DNA of 64,000 nucleotides from NCBI GenBank assembly GCA_009776305.1, contig WRLY01000001.1, positions 248,001 to 312,000 of the forward strand. The letters are read 5' to 3'. Below are positions 43,525 through 50,954 of this stretch, one piece after another. The notes under the pieces are model-generated. The model searched no databases. It was given only the letters and a program-made list of their open reading frames with translations, and was not told where the DNA came from. The translations under genes and the position numbers were made by a program. The first letter of the stretch is position 1. Each line of letters starts with the position of its first letter. The DNA comes from Oscillospiraceae bacterium. GTDB taxonomy: Bacteria; Bacillota; Clostridia; Oscillospirales; Ruminococcaceae.

Positions 43525-43542
43525 ATTGCCAATGTTGGAAAC
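43525..43542. repeat. Palindrome copy 3 (degenerate)
   Basis: ATTGCCAATGTTGGAAAC, two mismatches to the consensus, 22 nt after copy 2 and 19 nt before the ncRNA promoter. Confidence 0.7.
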
Positions 43543-43561
43543 CAAAAATTTTTAAAAAGCA

Positions 43562-43590
43562 TTGACATATTCAGTGTTTTGGGGTATAAT
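43562..43590 (+). promoter_or_regulatory. Consensus promoter of the structured ncRNA
   Basis: TTGACA (43562-43567), 17 nt, TATAAT (43585-43590). Perfect boxes. Confidence 0.8.
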
Positions 43591-43596
43591 AAAATT

Positions 43597-43850
43597 AAGG
43601 AAACGGACAGTTTCGGAGAAGCGGCTATTGGTACGCCGTCTATCCCGTGTACGGCTTAGAACGTATGCGTAAGTGTTGAAGCGTTCCGTCGGGTCAAGAC
43701 GGTGGGCGTGGAGCTTTAACCGGGGGTTTTGTGAAAACCGCGGCTTGAATAGGTATAGTTTAATCGAACAATGGCTTAATAGCGTTGAACTGGACTATGC
43801 TGAAAGAAAACACTAACAACACAAAGGGAGCAGAAATGCTCCCTTTTGGT
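43597..43850 (+). ncRNA. Structured non-coding RNA of about 250 nt, upstream of a putative nuclease gene
   Basis: Bounded by a perfect promoter and a perfect-stem terminator, with no useful reading frame. Visible stems: CGGC/GCCG (43622-43638), CCGTC/GACGG (43686-43702), GGTTTT/AAAACC around GTG (43725-43739), and ATAGT/ACTAT closing 43755-43798. The sequence between is not AT-rich junk, which suggests conserved structure. In size and general look it reminds me of the raiA-motif RNAs of Firmicutes, but I cannot confirm that. It is not tmRNA, RNase P RNA or SRP RNA by their hallmark sequences. It ends 16 nt before the gene at 43867, a layout like the antitoxin RNA of type III toxin-antitoxin systems. 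Confidence 0.6.
43823..43850 (+). terminator. Terminator between the ncRNA and the putative nuclease gene
   Basis: AAAGGGAGCA / TGCTCCCTTT with loop GAAA, then TTGGTTT. A leaky stop here would set the ratio of RNA to mRNA. Confidence 0.85.
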
Positions 43851-43866
43851 TTGGGGGTATTAAGGC

Positions 43867-44802
43867 ATGGACAAATTAAAGGCAAGCGCTGAAGCGTTCC
43901 AACAGTTATTAAATAAAGAATATCTAATTAAACTCGGGCATAGAGGAAAAGCAACAGAGTTCAGTATCGTATTTGAAACAGTAAATTTCAAGCACTTAAC
44001 AGGAATACATTACCTAAAAGATATTGATATATCCGACAAAACTCCAAAAGAATTCTTTATTGAATCATTGAGCGGTGCACTCAAGGAAAAAGATTTATAC
44101 GAAAGCATTTATTTTGACCAGATTTCGGAACGACTCGAAAACCTCAAAAATCTCGAAAATTACCTTGACAACAACATGCTTGTTTTTAAGTGGGATTTAA
44201 GAAATGCTACATATTCAAAAATTAATGCCGATTATATGCTCAAAGAGGATAAACCAGAAAATAAAGCGTATGTTTTTTTAAAGGAAAAATCAAGCATATT
44301 CGGTGCAACTAAAAAATTAAAAGTTAATGAAATAAAAAAAGAAAGCGCTATTTCATTCTTTTTAAGCAATAAAAATTATGATAAGAACCAAGTCCAATAC
44401 ACACTTTTGAAAAACGAAAAAATTGACCGTAGCAAAAACATAAGGGTTGTTCTTTATGACTTTGAGGAAATGAAAAAGAAACGACTTTCCCCGCCTGAAA
44501 AAGAAACCGCCCCGCCCAAACTTACAGACTTTGAAATCTGCCGCGACTTCGGCAAAACGTTCACGGTAAAGCTTAACGAAACCATAAAGCAATACGAGCT
44601 GACGGACGGTGCTGACAACATAAAAGCGCAAACGGATAAAATAGCCGCAGACTTCAATATCTCCGAAAGTCAAGCCCATGAAATATTCGACAACGCATAC
44701 GAACAAAACACTCTTGAGGCGAATATCGCCAAATCAGAGCAAAATCAAGATTTACCCGATATAGAAAAAACAATTGACCCCGAAAAAGAATTGACTACAT
44801 AA
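43867..44802 (+). CDS. Mobile-element protein with putative PBECR4-like nuclease domain
   Basis: 311 residues. The N-terminal 200 include LIKLGHRGKATEFSIVFE, then FKHLTGIHYLKDI, and later SKNIRVVLYDFE. The FKHLTG core resembles, from memory, the PBECR4 family (phage Barnase-EndoU-Colicin-RelE-like nucleases of mobile-element polyvalent proteins). Residues from about 215 form a separate acidic tail (PPEKETAPPKLTDFEICRDF; DKIAADFNISESQAHEIFDN). No signal or membrane segment is present. The gene follows the ncRNA at 43597-43850 closely and has only a weak ribosome binding site (GGGGGT). Family assignment is tentative; DUF-type phage protein is the alternative. Confidence 0.5.
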   Translation: MDKLKASAEAFQQLLNKEYLIKLGHRGKATEFSIVFETVNFKHLTGIHYLKDIDISDKTPKEFFIESLSGALKEKDLYESIYFDQISERLENLKNLENYLDNNMLVFKWDLRNATYSKINADYMLKEDKPENKAYVFLKEKSSIFGATKKLKVNEIKKESAISFFLSNKNYDKNQVQYTLLKNEKIDRSKNIRVVLYDFEEMKKKRLSPPEKETAPPKLTDFEICRDFGKTFTVKLNETIKQYELTDGADNIKAQTDKIAADFNISESQAHEIFDNAYEQNTLEANIAKSEQNQDLPDIEKTIDPEKELTT

Positions 44803-44821
44803 TTTTTCTTTTCAGTTCGGC

Positions 44822-44852
44822 AAAGCCCGCTTTAATAGCGGGCTTTTTTATT
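44822..44852 (+). terminator. Terminator after the putative nuclease gene
   Basis: AAAGCCCGCT / AGCGGGCTTT stem with loop TTAAT, then TTTTATTT. Confidence 0.85.
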
Positions 44853-44866
44853 TCAAGCAATTATTC

Positions 44867-44884
44867 GTTGCCAATGTTGGCAAC
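44867..44884. repeat. Palindrome GTTGCCAATGTTGGCAAC, copy 4
   Basis: Exact copy, directly after a terminator and 29 nt before the short ORF at 44914, the same placement as copy 1. Confidence 0.8.
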
Positions 44885-44913
44885 CAAAATAAAAATAGAA
44901 AGCAGGTGTAATT

Positions 44914-44991
44914 ATGGCGGGAGAATCCGAAGTGAGAGCGGCTTTAGAAGCGTCGAACAGTGCCGTCAAGATTTTGTTTGAGAGGAAATAA
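44914..44991 (+). CDS. Possible 25-aa peptide
   Basis: ATG frame MAGESEVRAALEASNSAVKI ending FERK, with AGCAGGTG upstream. It is amphipathic and uncharacterised. It could be a remnant of a larger helical protein. Its placement after palindrome copy 4 matches that of the larger genes. Confidence 0.3.
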   Translation: MAGESEVRAALEASNSAVKILFERK

Positions 44992-45025
44992 AAGAAAATT
45001 TGGAAATAGGGGATATGAATTAAGC

Positions 45026-45292
45026 ATGAAAAGAGAGAAATCAAAATACGTGTTTTTATGGTATTTAGTCCTTGTGTTATTTGGCGCATGGGCGGGGCTT
45101 TTAATCGGAGTAGCGACCGATGATGCGGTTGATGATAACGGCAGACTTGACATATCTCTCATGGAAACACCGCCCTTTGAAAGCCTTGAAACCTATAAAA
45201 AAATAACGGAAGAGGAAAGCAACGCCTCAAAAGGCGCATTAATCGGCGGGTTTGTCGTCACCCTCGTTATCCTCCACATAACGGTCCAATAA
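45026..45292 (+). CDS. Small membrane protein with two helices
   Basis: 88 residues from the ATG at 45026 (GGGGA about 12 nt upstream). Helix 1 is YVFLWYLVLVLFGAWAGLLI, followed by an acidic loop (TDDAVDDNGRLDISLMET), and helix 2 is GALIGGFVVTLVILHITV. Both ends are predicted to be cytoplasmic. No family is recognised. It closes the accessory stretch. Confidence 0.5.
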   Translation: MKREKSKYVFLWYLVLVLFGAWAGLLIGVATDDAVDDNGRLDISLMETPPFESLETYKKITEEESNASKGALIGGFVVTLVILHITVQ

Positions 45293-45366
45293 AAAGCGAC
45301 TTCACCGCCGAGGCGTTGAACATTGCGTTCTTGCGGGTTTATTTTTATAAAGGCCTTTTTACCGTT

Positions 45367-45897
45367 TTAATTTAAACTCTTTTTTGTTTTCTTCTTATTC
45401 TTTTTGGCTTCTTTCTTATTTCGTTTATGTTTTTTCTTTTTTATTTCAGCCCGCCTTTTGGCTTTTTTCTTTTCATGCGCCCTTTCTTTTCGACTTTTTT
45501 TAACCTCTTTGACCTGCCATGTAGTGGTACAATTTTGGCAATAGGCTATAGTGGTTTTAGTGGTTCTTTTGGCAAACAGCACCGCGAACAGCAGTATCAT
45601 ACCACTTATAATATTAATCTTTAGCAACTCGCCGCCTACCGTGGGGGAAATCAGGAAAAATGCCGAAATAGGAAAACAAAGCAGATTTATCACAAAAAGG
45701 GTTAAAAGAAAGCTACTGGTTTTTTTCTCGCGGATTTCTTTTATATCGACTTTCGGGCTATAACACTGACTGCAAAAAATATCCGACGGAATCTCGTCCG
45801 CTAACGGAATCTCTGTGCCGTTATTGAGTTTAGCTCCACATCCGTCGCAAAAAACTTCATTTGTTCTGTATCCGTAACCGCAAATTGAGCAATTCAT
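45367..45897 (-). CDS. Zinc-ribbon membrane protein with Lys-rich tail
   Basis: 176 residues from the ATG at 45897 (GGAGGGG 4-5 nt upstream). An N-terminal double zinc ribbon (CSICGYGY, CDGCGAKL) is followed by another CxxC (CSQCYSP). Two membrane helices come next (LLTLFVINLLCFPISAFFLI and IISGMILLFAVLFA), with CQNC after the second. The last 45 residues are almost all Lys, Arg, Glu and Ala. The tail could contact nucleic acid or acidic lipids. No specific function is recognised. Confidence 0.55.
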   Translation of the reverse strand: MNCSICGYGYRTNEVFCDGCGAKLNNGTEIPLADEIPSDIFCSQCYSPKVDIKEIREKKTSSFLLTLFVINLLCFPISAFFLISPTVGGELLKINIISGMILLFAVLFAKRTTKTTIAYCQNCTTTWQVKEVKKSRKERAHEKKKAKRRAEIKKKKHKRNKKEAKKNKKKTKKSLN

Positions 45898-45956
45898 TTT
45901 CCCCTCCAAAGCACAGACTACTTTTATTATATAATCTTTTTAAAAAAATGTCAAAT

Positions 45957-45990
45957 AAAAAGCAATCGGGTGAATTGCCCGATTGCTTTT
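45957..45990 (-). terminator. Terminator of purC
   Basis: AAAAGCAATCGGG / CCCGATTGCTTTT, a 13-bp perfect stem, with T runs on the minus strand. Confidence 0.85.
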
Positions 45991-46000
45991 AAGCTTATTC

Positions 46001-46681
46001 TCACCCCGTAACCAATTTCACAAGCTCCAGCGGTGAAACGCTCTTTCCGTCTTTATAAACCCGCATACTTCCGCCGGCAATCTCGTCTATAAGCGTAACC
46101 TTTCCGTCAACCCGCCCGAATTCAAGTTTAAGGTCGTAAAGCTCCAAACCTTTTTGGGCAAGTTCCGCCTTTATCAGCCTTGAAATTTGCTTTGTAAGCT
46201 CTGTTAGCGTATCATATTCATTTTCGGTGAGTATACCCAACACAGCTAAAGTTTCCTTAGTAATCGGCGGGTCGCCGCGCAGGTCGTCTTTGAGCGTAAT
46301 TTCGGTCAAGGCGTCAAGCGCAAGCCCCTCTTCCGCATACATACCGTAACGTCTTATAAAGCTTCCGACGGCACGGAAACGGCAAATCGACTCAACGCCT
46401 TTCCCGAATATCGCGGCAGGACGCACGGTCATTTCAGCTTTTTCAACATCCGCGCTGACAAAGTGGGTAGGGAAACCGGCGGCGTTTATTTTCTCAAATA
46501 AATATTGGGTAAGCTTTAAATTAGCCTCGCCCAAGCCGCCTATGGTCACTCCTACGGTATTCCCGCCGGGGTCGAACCTGCCGTCCTCGCCCACCGTCGC
46601 ATCATCTTTTAATTTCATTAAGTAGTTGCCGTTTTCCAAATCATAAACGTCCTTGGTTTTTCCTTTAAAAACAAGTTTCAT
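46001..46681 (-). CDS. purC: Phosphoribosylaminoimidazole-succinocarboxamide synthase
   Basis: 226 residues. KLVFKGKTKDVYDLENGNYL is the SAICAR synthetase N-terminus with the ATP-grasp-like start. PTHFVSADVEKAEMTVRPAA, RFRAVGSFIRRYG and LKLEFGRVDGKVTLIDEIAGGSMRVY are conserved blocks. It joins aspartate to CAIR in purine synthesis. GGAGGACT precedes the ATG. No other pur gene is adjacent, so it is apart from the usual cluster. Confidence 0.95.
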   Translation of the reverse strand: MKLVFKGKTKDVYDLENGNYLMKLKDDATVGEDGRFDPGGNTVGVTIGGLGEANLKLTQYLFEKINAAGFPTHFVSADVEKAEMTVRPAAIFGKGVESICRFRAVGSFIRRYGMYAEEGLALDALTEITLKDDLRGDPPITKETLAVLGILTENEYDTLTELTKQISRLIKAELAQKGLELYDLKLEFGRVDGKVTLIDEIAGGSMRVYKDGKSVSPLELVKLVTG

Positions 46682-46734
46682 CTTTTAGTCCTCCTGCAAT
46701 TATTACAACCTATATTCACTAAATATGTACGTTT

Positions 46735-47268
46735 TCACACTTTCGCAAAATAACTCTTAGGATGCTTGCACACCACACATAATTCAGGCGCATTTTTACC
46801 GAAGTGCGTGTGACCGCAGTTGGCACATTCCCACGTCACGTCGCTGTCGGCGGTGAACGCCGTGCTACCCTCAACTTTTTTCAGCAGAGCGCGGTAACGC
46901 TCCTCGTGACGTTTTTCAATATTGCCCACTAACTCAAACAGTTTAGCAACATCATCAAAACCCTCTTCTTTAGCGGTGACGGCGAAGCCCTTGTACATTT
47001 CAGTCCATTCGTAATTTTCGCCGCTTGCCGCGTCAAGCAAATTTTTCGCGGTTTCAGGGATTTGACCGTCGTCGTTAAGCAGTTTAAACCATATTTTCGC
47101 GTGTTCTTTTTCATTGTCGGCGGTTAAAAGGAAGATTTTAGCAATTTCTTCAAAGCCGTCCTTTTTTGCCCTTGACGCATAATATGTATATTTGTTTCGT
47201 GCTTGTGACTCTCCCGCGAAAGCCGCCTTTAAGTTTTCCTCGGTTTTTGTGCCTTTGAATCTGCTCAT
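46735..47268 (-). CDS. rbr: Rubrerythrin
   Basis: 177 residues. The diiron four-helix bundle shows [58 protein letters not shown] with the Glu and ExxH ligands. The C-terminal rubredoxin-like domain has CANCGH and [11 protein letters not shown] for a single iron. It reduces hydrogen peroxide in anaerobes. GGAGG precedes the ATG. No neighbouring superoxide reductase or ferritin is in the window. Confidence 0.95.
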   Translation of the reverse strand: MSRFKGTKTEENLKAAFAGESQARNKYTYYASRAKKDGFEEIAKIFLLTADNEKEHAKIWFKLLNDDGQIPETAKNLLDAASGENYEWTEMYKGFAVTAKEEGFDDVAKLFELVGNIEKRHEERYRALLKKVEGSTAFTADSDVTWECANCGHTHFGKNAPELCVVCKHPKSYFAKV

Positions 47269-47326
47269 GCTTTTTACCTCCGGTTAATTTTGTTTTATTT
47301 TAATTTTGCTATACTATATAATACTG

Positions 47327-48379
47327 TTATGGGATAAGATTAAATTCGCCCGTAACCGTTCTCCTCGGCAGATTTGGCGAACCTCTGCCTATTATGATTT
47401 CCGCCCTCACGCGATAAAGCCCCGGCGTAAGCTCGCCGCTGAAAGATGATGTCGGCATTGAAAAACGCATAACGCCCTCATCGCTAATTCCGTTGCCCTC
47501 GGCATTATAAAGGCTGAAATCGTGGGGAATTTCTTTCCATGCACCGCTCATGTATACAAATAACTTGAAATACGTTCCCGCGCCTATATTTTCCCTGTCA
47601 ACATTTTTAAAGTTAATATCAAATGAAATTTTTCCGTCCTCTATGCTTACGCTGTTATCTTCGCCGAAATCGGTGTTAAAATCTGCCCCAGCCCTGCGCC
47701 TGCCCAAAAATATTCCGTTTTGGTCGAAAACGCAGTTAAAGCCGTCTATGCGGTGAACCCCTGTCTGCCTTACCCCGTCTTTGAAATAAGCCCTTTGCCC
47801 TGCCGAATTGCTTGCCCAGCCTGTATATTTATCCTCCCGCACGCTTGATTGGGTTTTTTGCACCGCTTTCACCCACCCGTCGCCGGGCTGTACAAATTCG
47901 CGAAGAATAACCGTAACCTCAATGTTATCGCAATTATACTTTTTGCGGAGCGCCGCCTCCGCGCCCTCAGGAGGATTTACGATTCCGATTTCCGCTATAT
48001 TTCTCGACTGGTCGGTACCCGAAAATTCAACCCTGTAATCATCGTCCTCCCAAATCTTCTGCGTGACCTCCTGCAAAAACGCAAGCGTATACCTTGCCTC
48101 AACAAAAACCGTTTCATCGAAAACCTTTCCGTTAAAGCCGTGGTTTTGGGCGAGAAATACCTTGCGCCTTTCAAAAGCCGCGACATCTGTTGTGGCGATA
48201 TGTAAAACCTGTTGAGACGCATGTACGCCCGGCGGGGCAACATACGCGCCTGCGTAACTTTTTTGATTTTCAAACGCGCTAATTATTTTGCCGATGCCTG
48301 TTTCCTCTGCGGAAACCGGTATTGCAAAGAGCGAAAAAACAATAGCGAACGTCAAAAGCAGGGGAATTGTTTTTTTCAT
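47327..48379 (-). CDS. Secreted protein with one choline-binding-like repeat region
   Basis: 350 residues with a cleavable signal (KKTIPLLLTFAIVFSLFAIP then VSAEET, AxA-type site near residue 25). Residues about 25-200 are not recognised. The part at about 195-235 (YTGWASNSAGQRAYFKDGVR, FDQNGIFLG) resembles a cell-wall-binding (choline-binding/glucan-binding) repeat pair. The last 110 residues form an Ig-like beta-sandwich (FKLFVYMSGAWKEIPHDFS, GLYRVRAEIIIGRG). It is probably attached non-covalently to the wall. AGGAG precedes the ATG. Promoter at 48423-48452. Confidence 0.6.
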   Translation of the reverse strand: MKKTIPLLLTFAIVFSLFAIPVSAEETGIGKIISAFENQKSYAGAYVAPPGVHASQQVLHIATTDVAAFERRKVFLAQNHGFNGKVFDETVFVEARYTLAFLQEVTQKIWEDDDYRVEFSGTDQSRNIAEIGIVNPPEGAEAALRKKYNCDNIEVTVILREFVQPGDGWVKAVQKTQSSVREDKYTGWASNSAGQRAYFKDGVRQTGVHRIDGFNCVFDQNGIFLGRRRAGADFNTDFGEDNSVSIEDGKISFDINFKNVDRENIGAGTYFKLFVYMSGAWKEIPHDFSLYNAEGNGISDEGVMRFSMPTSSFSGELTPGLYRVRAEIIIGRGSPNLPRRTVTGEFNLIP

Positions 48380-48422
48380 TAATTTATCTCCTGTTGCTGT
48401 ATTTTATATAAGAGATTTGTAT

Positions 48423-48452
48423 ATTATAGCATTATATGTAATATTTTGTCAA
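48423..48452 (-). promoter_or_regulatory. Promoter of the secreted protein gene
   Basis: Minus strand TTGACA (48447-48452), 18 nt, TATAAT (48423-48428). The -35 box overlaps the stop codon region of the XRE gene just upstream. Confidence 0.65.
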
Positions 48453-48676
48453 TGTCTTTTCGGGTCGTCCGACCGCCCGATTAAATAATCAACCGACACG
48501 TCGAAATAATCGGCGAGAATCACTATAACCTCAATAGAAGCCCCCCGCAATCCTCTTTCCATCAAACTAACAGCGGATTTCTTTATTCCCGCTATTTCCC
48601 CTAAAGTTTCTTGATTTATTCTTTTCTGTTTACGTAATTCAACAACGCGTTTTGAAAAATGTTCTCTTAAAAACAT
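48449..48676 (-). CDS. XRE-family HTH regulator 1
   Basis: 75 residues, almost all helix-turn-helix: RVVELRKQKRINQETLGEIA, then GIKKSAVSLMERGLRGASIE, and the ending VDYLIGRSDDPKR typical of small Cro/CI-like proteins in Clostridia. GAGG lies 5 nt before the ATG. It is about 65% identical by eye to the gene at 48833-49057, so the pair arose by tandem duplication. A minus-strand promoter with TTGCTT and TATTAT is possible, within arms AAAGTC/GACTTT (48700-48732) that may form an operator. Confidence 0.8.
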   Translation of the reverse strand: MFLREHFSKRVVELRKQKRINQETLGEIAGIKKSAVSLMERGLRGASIEVIVILADYFDVSVDYLIGRSDDPKRH

Positions 48677-48685
48677 AAAAACCTC

Positions 48686-48714
48686 TTGACAATTTGCTGA
48701 AAGTCGATTATAAT
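48686..48714 (+). promoter_or_regulatory. Rightward consensus promoter adjacent to XRE regulator 1
   Basis: TTGACA (48686-48691), 17 nt, TATAAT (48709-48714), on the strand opposite to the regulator, with its -35 box next to the regulator's ribosome binding site. It would produce RNA antisense to XRE regulator 2. No reading frame follows. Confidence 0.5.
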
Positions 48715-48832
48715 ATACTTATGTAGACTTTAAGCAAACACTCTGCGAACAGGCACGGGATTTCACGACCGCCTCGGGGCTATAAATTTTTATCTTATAG
48801 GCGGGCGACCTATTGTCAGCCCTAAGATATTA

Positions 48833-49057
48833 TCACCTTTCGGGTATATCCGACCGCCCGATTAAATAATCAACCGACACGTCGAAATAGTCGGCGAGCG
48901 CGACAATTACCTCAATCGAAGCCGCCCTTTTGCCTTTTTCAATCATGCCTACAGCGTTTTTTTTAATTCCGGCGGCTTTTCCAAAAGCTTCTTGACTTAA
49001 ATTATGCTGTTTACGCAATTCAAAAATACGTTTTGAAAAATTTTCTTGTGAAAACAT
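48833..49057 (-). CDS. XRE-family HTH regulator 2
   Basis: 74 residues from the ATG at 49057 (GAGG 5 nt upstream, exactly as in regulator 1). The start is MFSQENFSKRIFELRKQHNL, then SQEAFGKAAGIKKNAVGMIE and VDYLIGRSDIPER. It is a paralogue of the gene at 48449-48676. The 3' ends of the two genes are nearly identical in DNA. Between them lie 156 nt without a gene, holding a short CTATAA/TTATAG hairpin. Confidence 0.8.
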   Translation of the reverse strand: MFSQENFSKRIFELRKQHNLSQEAFGKAAGIKKNAVGMIEKGKRAASIEVIVALADYFDVSVDYLIGRSDIPER

Positions 49058-49066
49058 AAAAACCTC

Positions 49067-49095
49067 TTGACAGTCCACCGCGAGTGTGCTATAAG
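49067..49095 (+). promoter_or_regulatory. Rightward promoter adjacent to XRE regulator 2
   Basis: TTGACA (49067-49072), 17 nt, TATAAG (49090-49095), placed as at regulator 1. It would give RNA antisense to the 3' end of the GH13 gene. Confidence 0.4.
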
Positions 49096-49146
49096 TTGAA
49101 TCTTTTAAATTCGGCTTTTGGCTCGGACACGAAACAACAGCTGAAA

Positions 49147-50709
49147 CTATTTAGCCCTGAACAAAACCGCCGCGCCGTAAGGCGGGAGCTTTATTTCCTC
49201 CGAAATAGACAAAATCTCGCCGCTTAAAGCGTCGGCGTATTTTCCTGAACCGCCCAAATTAAATCCTGCGGGCGAACTTCCCGCGTTTATAAGGGCGTAA
49301 ACCGTCTCACCGCCACACGAACGCGAAAAAGCGTAATATTGATTTTGCAAGACCACCTGCTTGTAGTCCCCTGTTTGAAGAGGTTTCAGCGTAGCGTGGG
49401 CTTTTGCTAATTTGGATATAACTTGGGGTAAATCCATATCAGGCGAGTCGCCTGTGACAAAATTTCCCGTTTTTATATCGGACAATAGGTCTTTAGCGGC
49501 GGAATCTTTCACTTTCTTAATAGTATGTTTTCCGCAGTGAGGGCAGACGGGACCTTCCCATTCTTCAATTTTTTCAGGTGAGGGGGGAGATGCCGCCCCC
49601 GTGTCGGGTTCGGGTTCGGAGGAGTGCGAGCGGGAAGTTTCCTCCCCTGCAATATAATAATCGTCAATGTCAAATTCGGGACGGAGTGCGTCGTCGCCCT
49701 GTTTCTTATCGGCTTTTATACCGTACTCGCTCCCGTAATATACCCCCGGTATACCCGGCATCGTAAATAACAAAGTGTATATTCCCGTAAGGTGCTTGGG
49801 ATTGGTCAGTGCGGAGGCTATTCGGCTTACGTCATGGTTATCAACAAAGCAGTAAAGCTGCTTTCCTCTGTAAAGACACCAATGCTCGCTCCCGAACTGC
49901 CGATTAAGCGAATGGGCGATTTCAAACATATTGAGCGAATTAAAGCTTGAAAACAAGCCCTTGTAACACTCATAGTTGGTCACGCTGTCAAGCATTTCGG
50001 GGTTAAGCCATTTATTATAATCGCCGTGCAGGGTTTCCCCCATGAGCCAAAAGTCGGGTTTTAACGCCTTGCAGTGAACCCGCAACTCTTTCAAAAAGTT
50101 GGCGTCAAGGCAATACGCCACGTCAAGGCGCAGTCCGTCAATCCCAAACCAGTTATACCATTTGGTGACAGCCTCTTTTAGGTGGGCTTTGACTTCGGGG
50201 TTGTGCAGATTCAGCTTGACTAAATCGTAATGCCCCTCCCATCCCTCGTAGAAGAAACCGTCGTTGTATCCCGAATTGCCGCTCCGCAGATGAAACCAGT
50301 TGGAATATCTGCTTGCGAGACCATTTTTACGGACGTCCTTGAACGCCCAAAAATCACGCCCCACGTGGTTAAACACGCCGTCTAAAACAACCTTTATGCC
50401 GTTTTGTTTTAATTCCCTGCAAACAAGCGCAAAATCTTCATTCGTGCCGAGGCGGGAATCTATTTTCATATAATCCGCTGTATCATAGCCGTGGCGGGTG
50501 GACTCAAACACCGGTCCTATATAAAGGGCGTTAAATCCCTGCTTTTTCAAAACAGGGATATGTTTAATAACGCGAAGTATGGGGCTTGTTTCCGTAGCGT
50601 TTGGGGTTTCTCCGTCCGTAAGCTCCAAAAAACTGTTTGCTCGCGGACAGCCGCAGTAACCGAACGGATAAATGTGATAAATTACAGCGTTTTCAAACCA
50701 GTAAGACAT
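49147..50709 (-). CDS. GH13 alpha-amylase family glycosidase with inserted zinc-knuckle segment
   Basis: 520 residues. The catalytic barrel has GFNALYIGPVFESTRHGYDT, VVLDGVFNHVGRDF, GLRLDVAYCLD (nucleophile Asp), LMGETLHGDY (acid/base Glu) and FVDNHDVSR (third Asp), then MPGIPGVYYGSEYGI. After that, residues about 340-430 form an insert not usual in GH13: a Ser/Pro/Glu-rich linker and CPHCGKHTIKK around residue 388. The C-terminal beta domain (VYALINAGSSPAGFNL) closes the protein. No signal is present, so intracellular maltodextrin breakdown is likely. GAGG precedes the ATG. Confidence 0.9.
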   Translation of the reverse strand: MSYWFENAVIYHIYPFGYCGCPRANSFLELTDGETPNATETSPILRVIKHIPVLKKQGFNALYIGPVFESTRHGYDTADYMKIDSRLGTNEDFALVCRELKQNGIKVVLDGVFNHVGRDFWAFKDVRKNGLASRYSNWFHLRSGNSGYNDGFFYEGWEGHYDLVKLNLHNPEVKAHLKEAVTKWYNWFGIDGLRLDVAYCLDANFLKELRVHCKALKPDFWLMGETLHGDYNKWLNPEMLDSVTNYECYKGLFSSFNSLNMFEIAHSLNRQFGSEHWCLYRGKQLYCFVDNHDVSRIASALTNPKHLTGIYTLLFTMPGIPGVYYGSEYGIKADKKQGDDALRPEFDIDDYYIAGEETSRSHSSEPEPDTGAASPPSPEKIEEWEGPVCPHCGKHTIKKVKDSAAKDLLSDIKTGNFVTGDSPDMDLPQVISKLAKAHATLKPLQTGDYKQVVLQNQYYAFSRSCGGETVYALINAGSSPAGFNLGGSGKYADALSGEILSISEEIKLPPYGAAVLFRAK

Positions 50710-50784
50710 AAAAAAACACCTCGTTTATATAAATTTTTCGGCTTTTTTAACCTTTAAAAGCCTGTTCAAATGGTTCTAAGTACA

Positions 50785-50813
50785 ATTTTAACATTTTTCA
50801 AGGCTATTGTCAA
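50785..50813 (-). promoter_or_regulatory. Promoter of the GH13 gene
   Basis: Minus strand TTGACA (50808-50813), 17 nt, TAAAAT (50785-50790). Confidence 0.65.
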
Positions 50814-50877
50814 ATATTTAATATTAGTTTTTCACAAATTTTCAAAAATCGTTTATTAACTGAAAAGCATAATTTTG

Positions 50878-50906
50878 TTGACGAGCCGCTAAAATTATGT
50901 TATAAT
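50878..50906 (+). promoter_or_regulatory. Promoter of the hydrogenase operon
   Basis: TTGACG (50878-50883), 17 nt, TATAAT (50901-50906), about 50 nt before the first ATG. Divergent to the GH13 promoter. Confidence 0.7.
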
Positions 50907-50954
50907 TAATTTGTTATGATTTTATCAAAAAAGTAAAAACAGGAGGACAGGCTT

